DNA of 64,000 bases from Lytechinus variegatus. Its lineage: Eukaryota > Echinodermata > Echinoidea > Temnopleuroida > Toxopneustidae. How positions within the stretch are numbered: the first letter of the stretch is position 1; every line of letters begins with the position of its first letter. Shown here piece after piece: positions 20,792 to 31,034 of this stretch. The notes under the pieces were generated by a model, which did not search any database, was not told the DNA's origin, and saw only the letters and a program-made list of their open reading frames with translations. The translations under genes were made by a program, and so were the position numbers. The stretch spans positions 18,045,356 to 18,109,355 of the forward strand of contig NC_054748.1 in the NCBI RefSeq assembly GCF_018143015.1, written 5' to 3'.

Positions 20792-23439
20792 GGCCCGTAT
20801 TCCATAAACGAGATAAGCATGCTTAAGTAAAAAATCTAAGCATTTTGTCTTATTTTCTGTCTAAGATAAAATTCTTAGCCAAAACGCATATTCCATAAAG
20901 AATTGGCTAAGAATTTTGTCTTAGAATTTGGCTAAGAGGTTTTGCGCAACTAAGACAGATATAGGATGAATGGCTAAGTATCTTTTCTTAAAACTGCAGA
21001 TTCTGTATTTCATAAATACAACATGGCTAAGAATTTAGCCCTAACTTAAAGACAGCTGTGAGTTGTCTTAATTGTATTTAGTTTCAAGGTAATTCAGCCA
21101 ACAAAATTTTAGAATTTATACCTATATTGCATTTCGAGCTCCTGCCTCATTTTTAAACCGATTTTCATAAAATTTTGAACACACATTGGTCTTAAGGTAA
21201 AGAGGTGGAAGATGTTTTTATTTTTCAGAAATTGTGTTGCCATGGTTACAATATATTATGGCCAAAATTTGGCCGTTTAAAATACTTCATTAATTTTTTA
21301 CCAATTCTCATGACCTCTCGACCTATAACTATTAACACCTAGATAGTTATAGTTCTACTTGTACTAGATCTAGATAGGGTCTAGCTTTTAGTCTTATTTT
21401 TCGTCTAGATCTAGGCCTACGTTAGAGATTCTAGATCAAACAGTAGACTAGTCTGACTACATCAGCCAGTCCTAACGTTAGGGCTACCGGCTAGGCTAGA
21501 AATAGAATCTAGAATGAATAGAAAAAAGTATAGCCATAAAAGGCTAGGCCGCTTAGACCTGAAGTAAATTTTTATATAAATCTAGGCCCCAGTCTTGACT
21601 GAGCCGTTGGTCTACTAGGCTTTACTTTAGGCCTATTTTCTAGAAACCTAGATCTAAACAAACTCCCCAAAATTTATAAATTAAGAACTCCTCCAAACAA
21701 ACATATGGACCTAAAACAGAAGTAGACCTAGGCCTAGGCCTAGTAGATCTACTTAGAATCTACATAGATGTCTAGACTCTAGGTCAGGACTAGGCCTAGA
21801 TCTAAGTTAGGCGTAGTTGGCAAGCAATGCATAGCGATAGGCCTAGCAGTAGCAATGTAGACAGGAATAACCGTCGTTTGTGGGAATTTATTTAAAAGTT
21901 TCTGACATTTACTGTCATATCACATTGGTGAGATTAGGGTCTAGGCCAACGTAATGTTGTTAGACTGTCGAGTGTCGTACTCGTAGTTTAGCAGAAAAAC
22001 CAAAATACAGTCGGAGACAGAAGCTTTTTGGTCATGAATCTAGGACTAGGCCTAATTCTAAGAAGTCAGATCTATTGTAGTCCTACATGTAAATCTATCC
22101 CTGTCCTTGGTAAGGCAAAGCCAGGCTAAGTCCTGAATGTTGTTCTAGGCCAATACTAGGTCTATAGGTCTATATGATGTATTATTTTACTATTATATAG
22201 CTTCAGTCACGGTTGCTCCACTATATGGCATGCCACTACTAGACAAACAAAGTTACGTTTTGCAGCCTTCATGAAACTAGTATTAAAGTAAAAAACAATG
22301 TTTAATTCTCCTCCAAACAGATGGATATTATAGATCTAATTGGGCCTAGGCTAGATCTAGGCCTAATGTTAGACCCAAGACTAGTCTCAAAAGTTAAAAA
22401 AGTTTTCCCTTAGGGGGCCTAGGTCTACTTAAACTGAAGATAGACTAGGCCTAAACTTAAAGATGTCGAGAGGAATAAATTCAATTCATATTTTGACAAA
22501 CAATACATGAAAAGTAATATATGGGACTGATACACAAAAAAACTGTGCAAGTCACCAGGTTTGGGATTGAAATGTTTTGGTAATTAACAAAAATATAGAT
22601 AAGTTGAATTAAACATTCTTACCATATATGTGTGATGAATGCTCTTCTCTTACTACAATAGTTGTAAATAGTTTCAATAAAATTCAAATTTTTAAGAAAA
22701 AACAACTTTAGTCACATTTTTGCAAGTTTGTTGCTTAGACCTCTGCAGCAATTTATCATTAAGGTCACTGAAGGTCATAGAATTTGAGACTTTGGCTTAG
22801 CCATATATCGCCTGACTTGAGACAAATGTCTTAAGGTTTATAGAATATCGTTAGGGAAGATAGACAAGCAAAATGCTAAGACAAATTGCTAAGACTTAAA
22901 GGGGAAGTTCATCCTGACAAAAAATTACTGTAAAAATAGCAGAAAAAATAATAAAAAATATTGCCGAAGCTAGGTTTGATAAAAATTCATCAAATAATTA
23001 AAAAGTTATTAGAAATTCAATTATTTGATTTGTGACGTCATATGGGAGCAGCATTCCTACATGACGAATGGTAAAAAAAATCAATGAAATGCAATTTTCT
23101 CAGAAAATTGAAAATGGTTTTCACTATACCTTTTTTTATATCAATAGACAAACCATTTCACACCCGATCATGAATAGAAATCAAAATTAAGTCATCAGGA
23201 ACCATACAAAATTGGAAATTCATGCATTTTATATTACATAACACATGGGGCAGCTGCTCGTTTATGACGTCACAAATCCAAAAGTTTGAACACTGATAAT
23301 TTTCTTACACTTTAACTGATTTTCCTCAAACCTTCACCAATGTTTTTACTATTTTTTCTGCTATTTTTAGAACAAAGTTTTCTTCAGGGTGAACTTCCCT
23401 TTTAAGCAAAAACCTTATCTTGTTTATGGAATACGGGCC
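20792..23439 (-). mobile_element. Non-autonomous Harbinger-type element A (inverted)
   Basis: The element starts ggcccgtattccataaacga and ends with the inverse. Its left end matches the right end of the full-length Harbinger at 26017-48144 and its right end matches that element's left end, so it lies in inverted orientation. Each end is flanked by CTG (20789-20791 and 23440-23442). The interior is unrelated to the coding element and instead is rich in ctag/aggcct motifs (about 21330-22450). It carries a nested MITE at 22900-23401. Confidence 0.82.
22900..23401. mobile_element. MITE with TTAA target duplication
   Basis: Ends are aggggaagttcatcctga and tcagggtgaacttccctt. It is flanked by TTAA on both sides (22896-22899 and 23402-23405). 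The sister element B has the uninterrupted sequence at the matching place (gcttaagtcttagc on the opposite strand), which shows the empty site with a single TTAA. A TTAA target fits piggyBac-type mobilisation; the family itself is not identified. Related decayed copies seem present at about 60110-60365 and 61437-61692. Confidence 0.85.
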
Positions 23440-24636
23440 CTGGGCCCGTATTCCATAAACAAGATAAGCTTTTTGCTTAAGTCTTAGCAATTTGTCTCAG
23501 CATTTTGCTTGTCTAAGAAATCTTCCCTAACGATATTCTTTAAACTTTAAGACATTTCTCTCAAGTCAGGCGATATAGCTAAGCAAAAGTCTCAAATTTT
23601 ATGAACTTCAGTAACCTTCTTAATGATAAATTGCTGCAGAGGTCACTGCAACAAACTTGCAAAAGTGTGACTAAAGTTGTTTTTTCTTAAAAATTTGGAT
23701 TTTACTGGAACTAATTACTATTTTAGTAAGAGAAGAACATTCATGACACATATATGGTAAGAATTTTTAATTCTACTTATCTATATTTTTGTTAATTACC
23801 AAAATATTTCAATCCCAAACCGAGTGACTTGCACAGTTTTTTGTGTATCAGTCCCATATATTACTTTTCATGTATTGTTTGTCAAAATATAAATTGAATA
23901 TATCCTTCTCGACATCTTTACTCTAACTTCAGTCTAAGTAGGCCTATACCTAGGCCCCCTATGGGAAAACTTTTGTAACTTTTGAGACTAGTCTTGGGTC
24001 TAACATTAGGCCTAGATCTAGCCTAGGCCCAATCAGATTTATAATATCCTTCTGTTTGGAGGAGAATTAAACATTGTGTTTTAGGCCTAGCTAGGGCCTC
24101 CTTTTTTTACTACTTTTACTAGGGCCTAGTTTCATGAAGGCTGCAAAACGTAAAGTCTAGACTCTAGTAGTGGCATGCCATAGACAGTGGAGCAACCGAG
24201 ACTGAAGCTATATGATATAGGCCTAGGCCTAATAGTATACTAATACATCATATAGGCCTTGACCTATATTAGTATTGGTCTAGGCCTAGAACAACATTCA
24301 GGACTTAGCCTGGCTTAGCCTTACTTAGGACAGGGATAGCTTACATATACTAGAATAGATCTGACTTAGAGTTAGGCCTAGCCCGAGACCAAAACCAAAA
24401 GCTTCTGTCTCCGACTGTATTTTGGTTTTTCAGCTAAACTACGAGTACGAAACTCGACAGTCTAACAATATTACGTTGGCCTAGACCCGAATCTCACCAA
24501 TGATATGACAGTAAATGTCAGAAACTTTTAAATAAATTCCCAGAAACGAGGGTTATTCCTGTATACAGTGCTACTGCTAGGCCTATCGCTATGCATTGCT
24601 TGCCAACTACTAGGCCTACGCCTAAACTTAGATCTA

Positions 24637-24830
24637 CATTCATTCATTCATTCGTTTATTTCCATTTTCAACAATTACAGTTTCTTCTGTACATGTTGAC
24701 ATATATAAATAACAAAACATATTTCAATTATTCCTGTACAGAAAATTATATTCAAGATTATTACAAATCAGGTTGAGAATGGAGGAGGCTGCTAAAAAGC
24801 GGAGCTTGTATAGTGCAGCCTCCTAACATG
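24637..24830 (-). mobile_element. Short 5'-truncated LINE 3' end inside element B
   Basis: About 190 bases absent from the matching place in arm A. They begin with a cattcattcattcattc run and continue as AT-rich sequence resembling LINE 3' untranslated DNA read on the minus strand. The insertion interrupts the ctag-rich part of the element. Confidence 0.5.
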
Positions 24831-25239
24831 TAGGCCTAGTCCTGACCTAGACATCTATGTAGATTCTAAGTAGATCTAGGCCTATGCGAATTTCTTCTTT
24901 TTGGCTCCAAAGTACCGGTACATCTTAGTAAAATCCACATCGACTCAATCTCATTTTCTGACCTCACTGTAAATCTGTCAAGTTCTTGTCGTAATCTCGG
25001 TATATTTTTGATTCTAAACATGTCTAATCACATTTGTTATATCAGTTCGCTACCAATTGCGAAATATTTGTTTATTAGGAAATACTTGTCTGGACCGGCC
25101 ACAGAAAAATTTGTTCACGCAACAAATTTTCCAATTTAGACTATGTCTTGCAGATCTATACCTCAAAATCAATGTGTGTGCCAAATTTCATGAGCATTGG
25201 TTGAAAAAGATGAAGGAGTTCGAACTACAAGATTTTCTT

Positions 25240-25600
25240 TAAATAATATTTCGTTACCATGGCAACACAATTTTTTCATATACGCATAAAATATGTTTTG
25301 CACATCTTCACATCAAGACTAATGTTTGTGCCACATTTAATGAAAATTGGTTAAGAACTGAGGAAGTAGTTGGAACAGCAAGATTTATACATAATTTTTG
25401 CCAATATATACCGTTACCATGGCAACACAATTTCCAACACATGTATAAATGTGTCTTGAACATCTTTTCCTCAAATCCAATGTGTGAGCCAACTTTCATG
25501 AGAATTGGTAAAAAATTAATGAAGTATTTAAAACGGCCAAATTTTGGCCATAATATATTGTTACCATGGCAACACAATTTCTGAAAAAGAAAAACATCTT
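25240..25600. repeat. Tandem repeat of about 150-160 bp containing X-box-like palindromes
   Basis: Three units each begin gttaccatggcaacac (25253, 25413 and 25560), followed by phrases like accaatgtgtgtgccaaatt. The core GTTACC-AT-GGCAAC fits the X-box consensus bound by RFX transcription factors (GTNRCC, 0-3 N, RGYAAC). Arm A has a single equivalent at 21236-21249 (gttgccatggttac). Confidence 0.75.
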
Positions 25601-26298
25601 CCACCTCCTTCCCTTAAGACCAATGTGTGTTCAAAATTTTATGAAAATCGGTTTAAAAAATGAGGCAGGAGCTCGAAATGCAATATAGGTATAAATTCTA
25701 AAATTTTGTTGGCTGAATTACCTTGAAACTAAATACAATTAAGACAACTCACAGCTGTGTTAAAGTTAGGGCTAAATTCTTAGCCATGTTGTATTTATGA
25801 AATACAGAATCTGCAGTTTTAAGAAAAGATACTTAGCCATTCATCCTATATCTGTCTTAGTTGCGCAAAACATCTTAGCCAAATTCTAAGACAAAATTCT
25901 TAGCCAATTCTTTATGGAATATGCGTTTTGGCTAAGAATTTTATCTTAGACAGAAAATAAGACAAAATGCTTAGATTTTTTACTTAAGCATGCTTATCTC
26001 GTTTATACGGGCCCTGGGCCCGTATTCCATAAACGAGATAAGATTTTTGCTTAAGTCTTAGCAATTTGTCTTAGCATTTTGCTCGTCTAAGAAATCTTTC
26101 CTAGCGATATTCCATAAACTTAAGACGTTTGTCTCAAGTCAGACGATATGGCTAAGCCAAATTAAGTCTCAAATTATATGACGTCACGAGGAAATGATGT
26201 GACGTCACGCAACTTTTGTTGCGAACGGCTGCTCCGCGGTAAATATAGTAGTCTATGCGTTTTACGTGTTAAAGCAAAAATCGCATAACGATCTCAAG

Positions 26299-26575
26299 AT
26301 GGAGGTAAAGTCGAGGAAAGCGAATTTCACCGAGGAGGAGAAAGCAACGTTAATAATTGAAATTAGAGAAAGGGAAGACATCCTCCGCCCAAAATTGAAC
26401 TCAAGGGTCACTTTCCAAGAGAAGGAAAGAGCGTGGGCCGAAATTGCCCTTAAACTAAATGCTGCAAACCCAAGTGTGAAAAGATCGGTGCATGAGATCA
26501 AGAAGAAATGGCATAACCTAACCAGCACAATGAAGGACAATCTACATCAAGATAAACGTGCAATGGATCGGACAG
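26299..26575 (+). CDS. Harbinger Myb/SANT-like DNA-binding protein, exon 1
   Basis: Exon 1 of a three-exon gene (26299-26575, 41761-41884, 43127-43445) whose spliced frame is open for 239 codons. ATG at 26299 is the first in frame. The exon encodes a Myb/SANT/MADF-like trihelix: KANFTEEEKATLI, then RAWAEIALKLNA, then IKKKWHNLTSTMK, with the conserved tryptophans W near residue 54 and near residue 77. It ends at cggacag/gtaag, a strong splice donor, with phase 1. In Harbinger transposons this protein recognises the ends and takes the nuclease to the nucleus. Exons 2 and 3 rejoin the frame exactly, which supports the model; the 15.2-kb intron is long because of nested elements. Confidence 0.85.
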
Positions 26576-27385
26576 GTAAGGAACTGTTTCTCTTTTCTTT
26601 CTTTTGACATATCGACTTAAAAAATCCGGTTAATGTACATCATAGTCAATATCCACCCCGTAACAAAACAAAACAAAACAGTTAGAGTCTATCCAGCCGT
26701 CCTGGGGGTTCAATAATTGAATGAAATCGAGATTCGATCGGCAGGCCAAACATAAAATGTTTCTGGTCAGATTTTGACTGAAAAATTGTGAGCTTTATTA
26801 GTTTAAATCAGATAAACGTGAATTAAAATGTGAAACATCTTAAGTGATTATTAATCACACACTCGGTCTCGAACAAAGAAAACAAACACAACAAGAAGTG
26901 AAGTCAGATATCGGCGGCCGATCGGCCGATCTCTAACGTTAACATACCGATAATCTCGACCGGCGTGGCGTCACTCATGCATGAAAAATAACGGAAAGAC
27001 AAGACAACTATGAGCGACTGGCGTGGAACATTTTCTACTCCTTACAGCGACAATCAGCTCACAATTTGTCCAGCATATTTGATTAAGGCAAGCTTCGGCC
27101 ATATCGTGAATACTGACTCTGGAGCCATAAAGTATACAGTACCTGAATTTCACTAAGCACGACTACGCCTCGTTGACTTTCAATAGATTTATTTCGTTCA
27201 ATGCAAGCTCACTCGGCTCGCTCTCCGCGGACAAGACTCTCGCACGTGGGACAATTTCTCCGTTGACACGACATTGCATTGCATGATAACTCTCGCATCA
27301 TCACACTCCCAAATCATAATGGATCATCCCAGATGATATGATATCATACACAGTCACACACAATAATTTTCAGCGTACTATTACT

Positions 27386-27550
27386 TTATCTTCCTTTTTG
27401 ACTCCAGCGCGTGTTATTGTGTTGCCAAAACCCATTGACGGAGCCAAAAAGGAGGATAAAACCTAGAATCTTAGTTTTATCGTTCTTTTTGGCTCCGTCT
27501 ATGGGTTTTGGCCACGCGATAACACGCGCTGGAGTCAAAAAGGAAGATAA
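27386..27550. repeat. Left terminal palindrome of the Merlin-like element
   Basis: Two arms of about 75 bases, starting ttatcttcctttttgactcc and ending with the inverse, are separated by a short AT-rich centre (ctagaatcttag). Each arm contains agcgcgtgtta and aaacccatngacggagcc blocks. The DNA could fold into a cruciform. Confidence 0.85.
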
Positions 27551-27573
27551 ATAATAAGCTTGTTAAAATTGTA

Positions 27574-29930
27574 GTGGATGGATAGCCAACTGTCTAAAAG
27601 TGGCAGAGTGGTTTTGAAGAGAAGGGAAAAGAGGGGTTGATGGAATATATACAGGTTAATTACCGTGCGTATCATTAAAAAAGTGGAGTCAAAAAGGCGG
27701 ATAAAGATATAGACAGTTTGAATTGATTTGTTTAGTGGATAGCCTACTGTCTAAAAGTGGCAGAGTGGTTTTGAAGAGAAGGGAAAAGAGGGGTTGATGG
27801 AATATATACAGGTTAATAACCGTGCGTATCATTAAAAAAGTGGAGTCAAAAAGGAGGATAAAGATATAGACAGTTTGAATTGATTTATTTAGTGGATAGC
27901 CTACTGTCTAAAAGTGGCAGAGTGGTTTTGAAGAGAAGGGAAAAGAGGGGTTGATGGAATATATACAGGTTAATTACCGTGCGTATCATTAAAAAAGCGG
28001 AGTCAAAAAGGAGGATAAAGATATAGCAGGCGCGTAGCCAGGGGGGGGCGGTGGGGGCGGTCGCCCCCCCCAAAACGTCCCCAAAAAGAAAAAAAAAGAA
28101 GGGAAAAAAGAGAGGAGAAAAGGAAAAGGGAAGGGAGGAAAGGGAAGAAAGGTAGCTTTGTGTTTTTTTTTTCTTTTTATTCTTTATTTTTTTCTCAAAA
28201 GAGAAACTCCTTCACTCTTCTTGCTCTAAATTCATATATGAATTTTGCTTCCGCGCTGCGCGCGGTTAAATGACAATATTGAAGTTCTCCATTGTTCCCC
28301 ATCTTTTCTCTAACTCTGTTTTTCCACCTCAGCTATGTGTTTCTTGCCAGTTAAAGTTAAAATTGTATACATTAGGGCATGAATTTGAGTAAGGTTAGGC
28401 TGAAGTAAATATATGAAGTTATCTTTTTTTTCAATTGATCGCGCAACTTCGGGTCTGGTCGGCTCCGAGCGGGTAAAATCTTTATATCAGTTTCTGCCGT
28501 CACCTCCATAAAGTCAGCTTCTCCCGCTTTTCAGCTCATTACTATAAACAACCATAATTTGGGGGCAAACAGGTTCCTAATTTAAAAAGAGGAAGGTATG
28601 GAATTCGTGTCGTATTAAATAAAAAAGTACAATATTTTTTATCAAATTGTATTAAACTTCATGTCATTTCCCTGTATACATTCATCTCCTGTCCTGTTTT
28701 GCGCCCTCAGTTTGAAATTTTGAATGACACTTAAGTTTCTTTATATTCAAAATGAAGCGCTTCAGGATAAGTCAAAAAAATTAATCATCCTTTATTATAT
28801 AGATAGATAATTTCAATAAATCACAGAAGTTTCAACTTTATGCGCACTATTTTCCTTGTAATGAAGTTCAATAATCTTAGAAAATCAATTGAATTAGAGA
28901 CGATTGGGTATTAGAGATATCTACATTTGATGAAACGTCCGCCCTTTGAAATTTCAGAGTTTCATTGCTCTGCACGGGGAGGAATATCTTCCTCTACCAA
29001 TCTTCTCCTCTGTTTTGGGAGTTAAAAATATGCACTGATGCTGAATTGTTTGTAATCAAATCTGATCTTTCTAAAGAAAGTTTCAATATATCTTTAAGAA
29101 TACCCTTTTCTCGGGACCCTTTTTATGGCAAGAAAAATTGATAAAACACTTTAGCTTCCGCGCTACGCGCGGAGTTATTATCATTTTAATTTCCTCCATT
29201 GTATACCTCTTTTGTGCGTTCACAATCACTTTTGAAAACAAGGTTCAAAATCGCAATATAGTCAACCGAATTGGAGGTACCAGAGACAAGAGAAACTGCT
29301 CCTTTTCATTTTAATTTATGAAACACTAAAAGCTTCGCGCTTCGCGCGGGAGGGGGAAACTCCCCCTCCCTGCACCCACCCCCTAGGGAGCGCGCTTCGC
29401 GCGCTCTGTAAGTGTTGGCACGCTTCGCGTGCATTTACCGCCCCCTCCAAAATGAAATCCTGGCTACGCGGTTGAGATATAGACAGTTTGAATTGATTTA
29501 TTTAGTGGATAGCCTACTGTCTAAAAGTGGCAGAGTGGTTTTGAAGAGAAGGGAAAAGAGGGGTTGATGGAATATATACAGGTTAATTACCGTGCGTATC
29601 ATTAAAAAAGTGGAGTCAAAAAGGAGGATAAAGATATAGACAGTTTGAATTGATTTATTTAGTGGATAGCCTACTGTCTAAAAGTGGCAGAGTGGTTTTG
29701 AAGAGAAGGGAAAAGAGGGGTTGATGGAATATATACAGGTTAATTACCGTGCGTATCATTAAAAAAGTGGAGTCAAAAAGGAGGATAAAGATATAGACAG
29801 TTTGAATTGATTTATTTAGTGGATAGCCTACTGTCTAAAAGTGGCAGAGTGGTTTTGAAGAGAAGGGAAAAGAGGGGTTGACGGAAAAAAAGGTTGATTA
29901 CCGTGCGTGCGTATCGTTACAAAAGTGGAG
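27574..29930. repeat. Left subterminal array of 157-bp units
   Basis: About six direct copies of a unit containing gtggatagcctactgtctaa, gggaaaagaggggttgatgg and taccgtgcgtatcattaaaa, with starts near 27578, 27735, 27892, 29502, 29661 and 29818 (the hAT element lies between the third and fourth). The units look nearly identical; the last one is diverged from about 29880. Each includes aaaagtggagtcaaaaagga, which echoes the terminal palindrome motif. Such arrays may be transposase-binding sites; that is inference. Confidence 0.9.
28027..29474. mobile_element. hAT-type element inserted in the 157-bp array
   Basis: Flanked by a perfect 8-bp target duplication agatatag (28019-28026 and 29475-29482), which is single-copy in the other units. 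Ends are caggcgcgtagccagg and cctggctacgcggttg. A G/C tract and purine-rich block lie at the left end; gcttcgcgc-type repeats occur at 28250, 29155 and 29330-29430. No ORF of significance. Confidence 0.88.
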
Positions 29931-29996
29931 AAAAAAGAACGATAAATCCAGTCAACTTTGAAATTGTCTAATTAAAAAGGAGGACAAAATTCTTAC

Positions 29997-30129
29997 CGTT
30001 CTTCCTCGGTCCGGTTCCTCGTTTGTCGGTGAAGGGCAGTTCGGAGAAGGTTTTGGCGGTTAGGGGATCACGTTGTTCGCTGTCGGCCGAAGTCAGCAAG
30101 GTTCCTGCAGGCAAACCGGCGGAGGATAT
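29997..30129 (-). other. Candidate orphan exon
   Basis: A 133-base GC-rich block is bounded by an acceptor (tttaaatag, exon start 30129) and a donor (aacg/gtaag, exon end 29997). One of its three frames is open throughout (44 codons, starting ISSAGLPAGT and ending GPRKN) and its base composition stands out from the AT-rich surroundings. It lies downstream of the transposase gene on the same strand. It may be an alternative 3' exon or captured host DNA. A second donor/acceptor-bounded block at 30434-30547 has no open frame. The product is not recognised. Confidence 0.35.
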
Positions 30130-31034
30130 CTATTTAAAAAAAGTAATATCATTTTAGTAGATCGCCCATAGCTATACGCAAAACTATCACATTTTCCTTT
30201 AACTGACAAGATAATGCAGATTGACAAACTAAATAAATTGTAGAAAAGGGATAGGGCTTTCTAGGTGTTTCGGGCCTAAATCCATATTCATAATTACATT
30301 TTAATTTTGCTGACAAAATAAAATAATCAAGGCCTCGATCATATTTGTCTAACTAGTAATCTAACTGAAACTCATTGAAAAGTGAGCGTGAGAGTCACTG
30401 CCATTAATGTAAGGAGTTTCGTTACCAACTTACCAGGAAATAGGCTATTCCGGATGATTAGCTTTTCTGAAAATTTGTTGCTGTCATATCAAGTTGAGGG
30501 GAAGAATGTAGAGCATGTCATTAACCAGGGTGTTGCCAAAAGAGATCCTGGAAAATAAAAGTTTTACAAAATTGATTAATTCAAATATATAGTGATAGGC
30601 CCTTTGCCGATATGTCTCAATGGTTGATTATTTTACTAAATAAATTGAAATGTGATATAGATCAGAAAAGATGGACTTAAATCTAAAATGACACTTTTCA
30701 TGAATAAAATGTTTTAAAATGCACAAGTCCCTTTCACAAGCTAATATAACCAAGCATTAGTACACATCTTCTTCAAAAATAATTTACATCATTGACAGTA
30801 ACTATAACTATGGTCTTACCGAAATGTGAATTAGATCCAAATTTATATCCATATGATCATGAGAGTAGTAAAATCCAACAATTCATTTCTTCAAAGTCAT
30901 TAATACAAAGTTTCCAAACTCCAATTGCCACAAAATTAGGCCTGTAACTAGAAAGTTGTAAAAACCAGTCTGAATTAAAACTCCATTTAACTGTTAAAAA
31001 CACGAACACTGTTTTTTTGTTTTCTGGAACTCAT

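Larger units (their letters stand above)
20792..26013. repeat. 5.2-kb imperfect palindrome made by elements A and B
   Basis: The two arms can be aligned in reverse complement along most of their length: for example 21181-21310 pairs with about 25490-25620, and 22200-22460 with about 23930-24230. The centre is the gggccctgggccc junction at about 23441. Differences between arms are indels plus scattered substitutions, so the arms are old enough to have diverged. Confidence 0.85.
23443..26013 (+). mobile_element. Non-autonomous Harbinger-type element B
   Basis: Sister copy of element A in the opposite orientation. Its left 200 bases match 26017-26200 and its right 280 bases match 47860-48144 of the coding Harbinger, so it shares termini but not genes. 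It is flanked by CTG at 23440-23442 and 26014-26016. Compared with A it lacks the TTAA MITE, has a LINE fragment at about 24637-24830 and an expanded tandem repeat at 25240-25600. The last 20 bases lack five bases (tggaa) present in the other copies. Confidence 0.82.
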
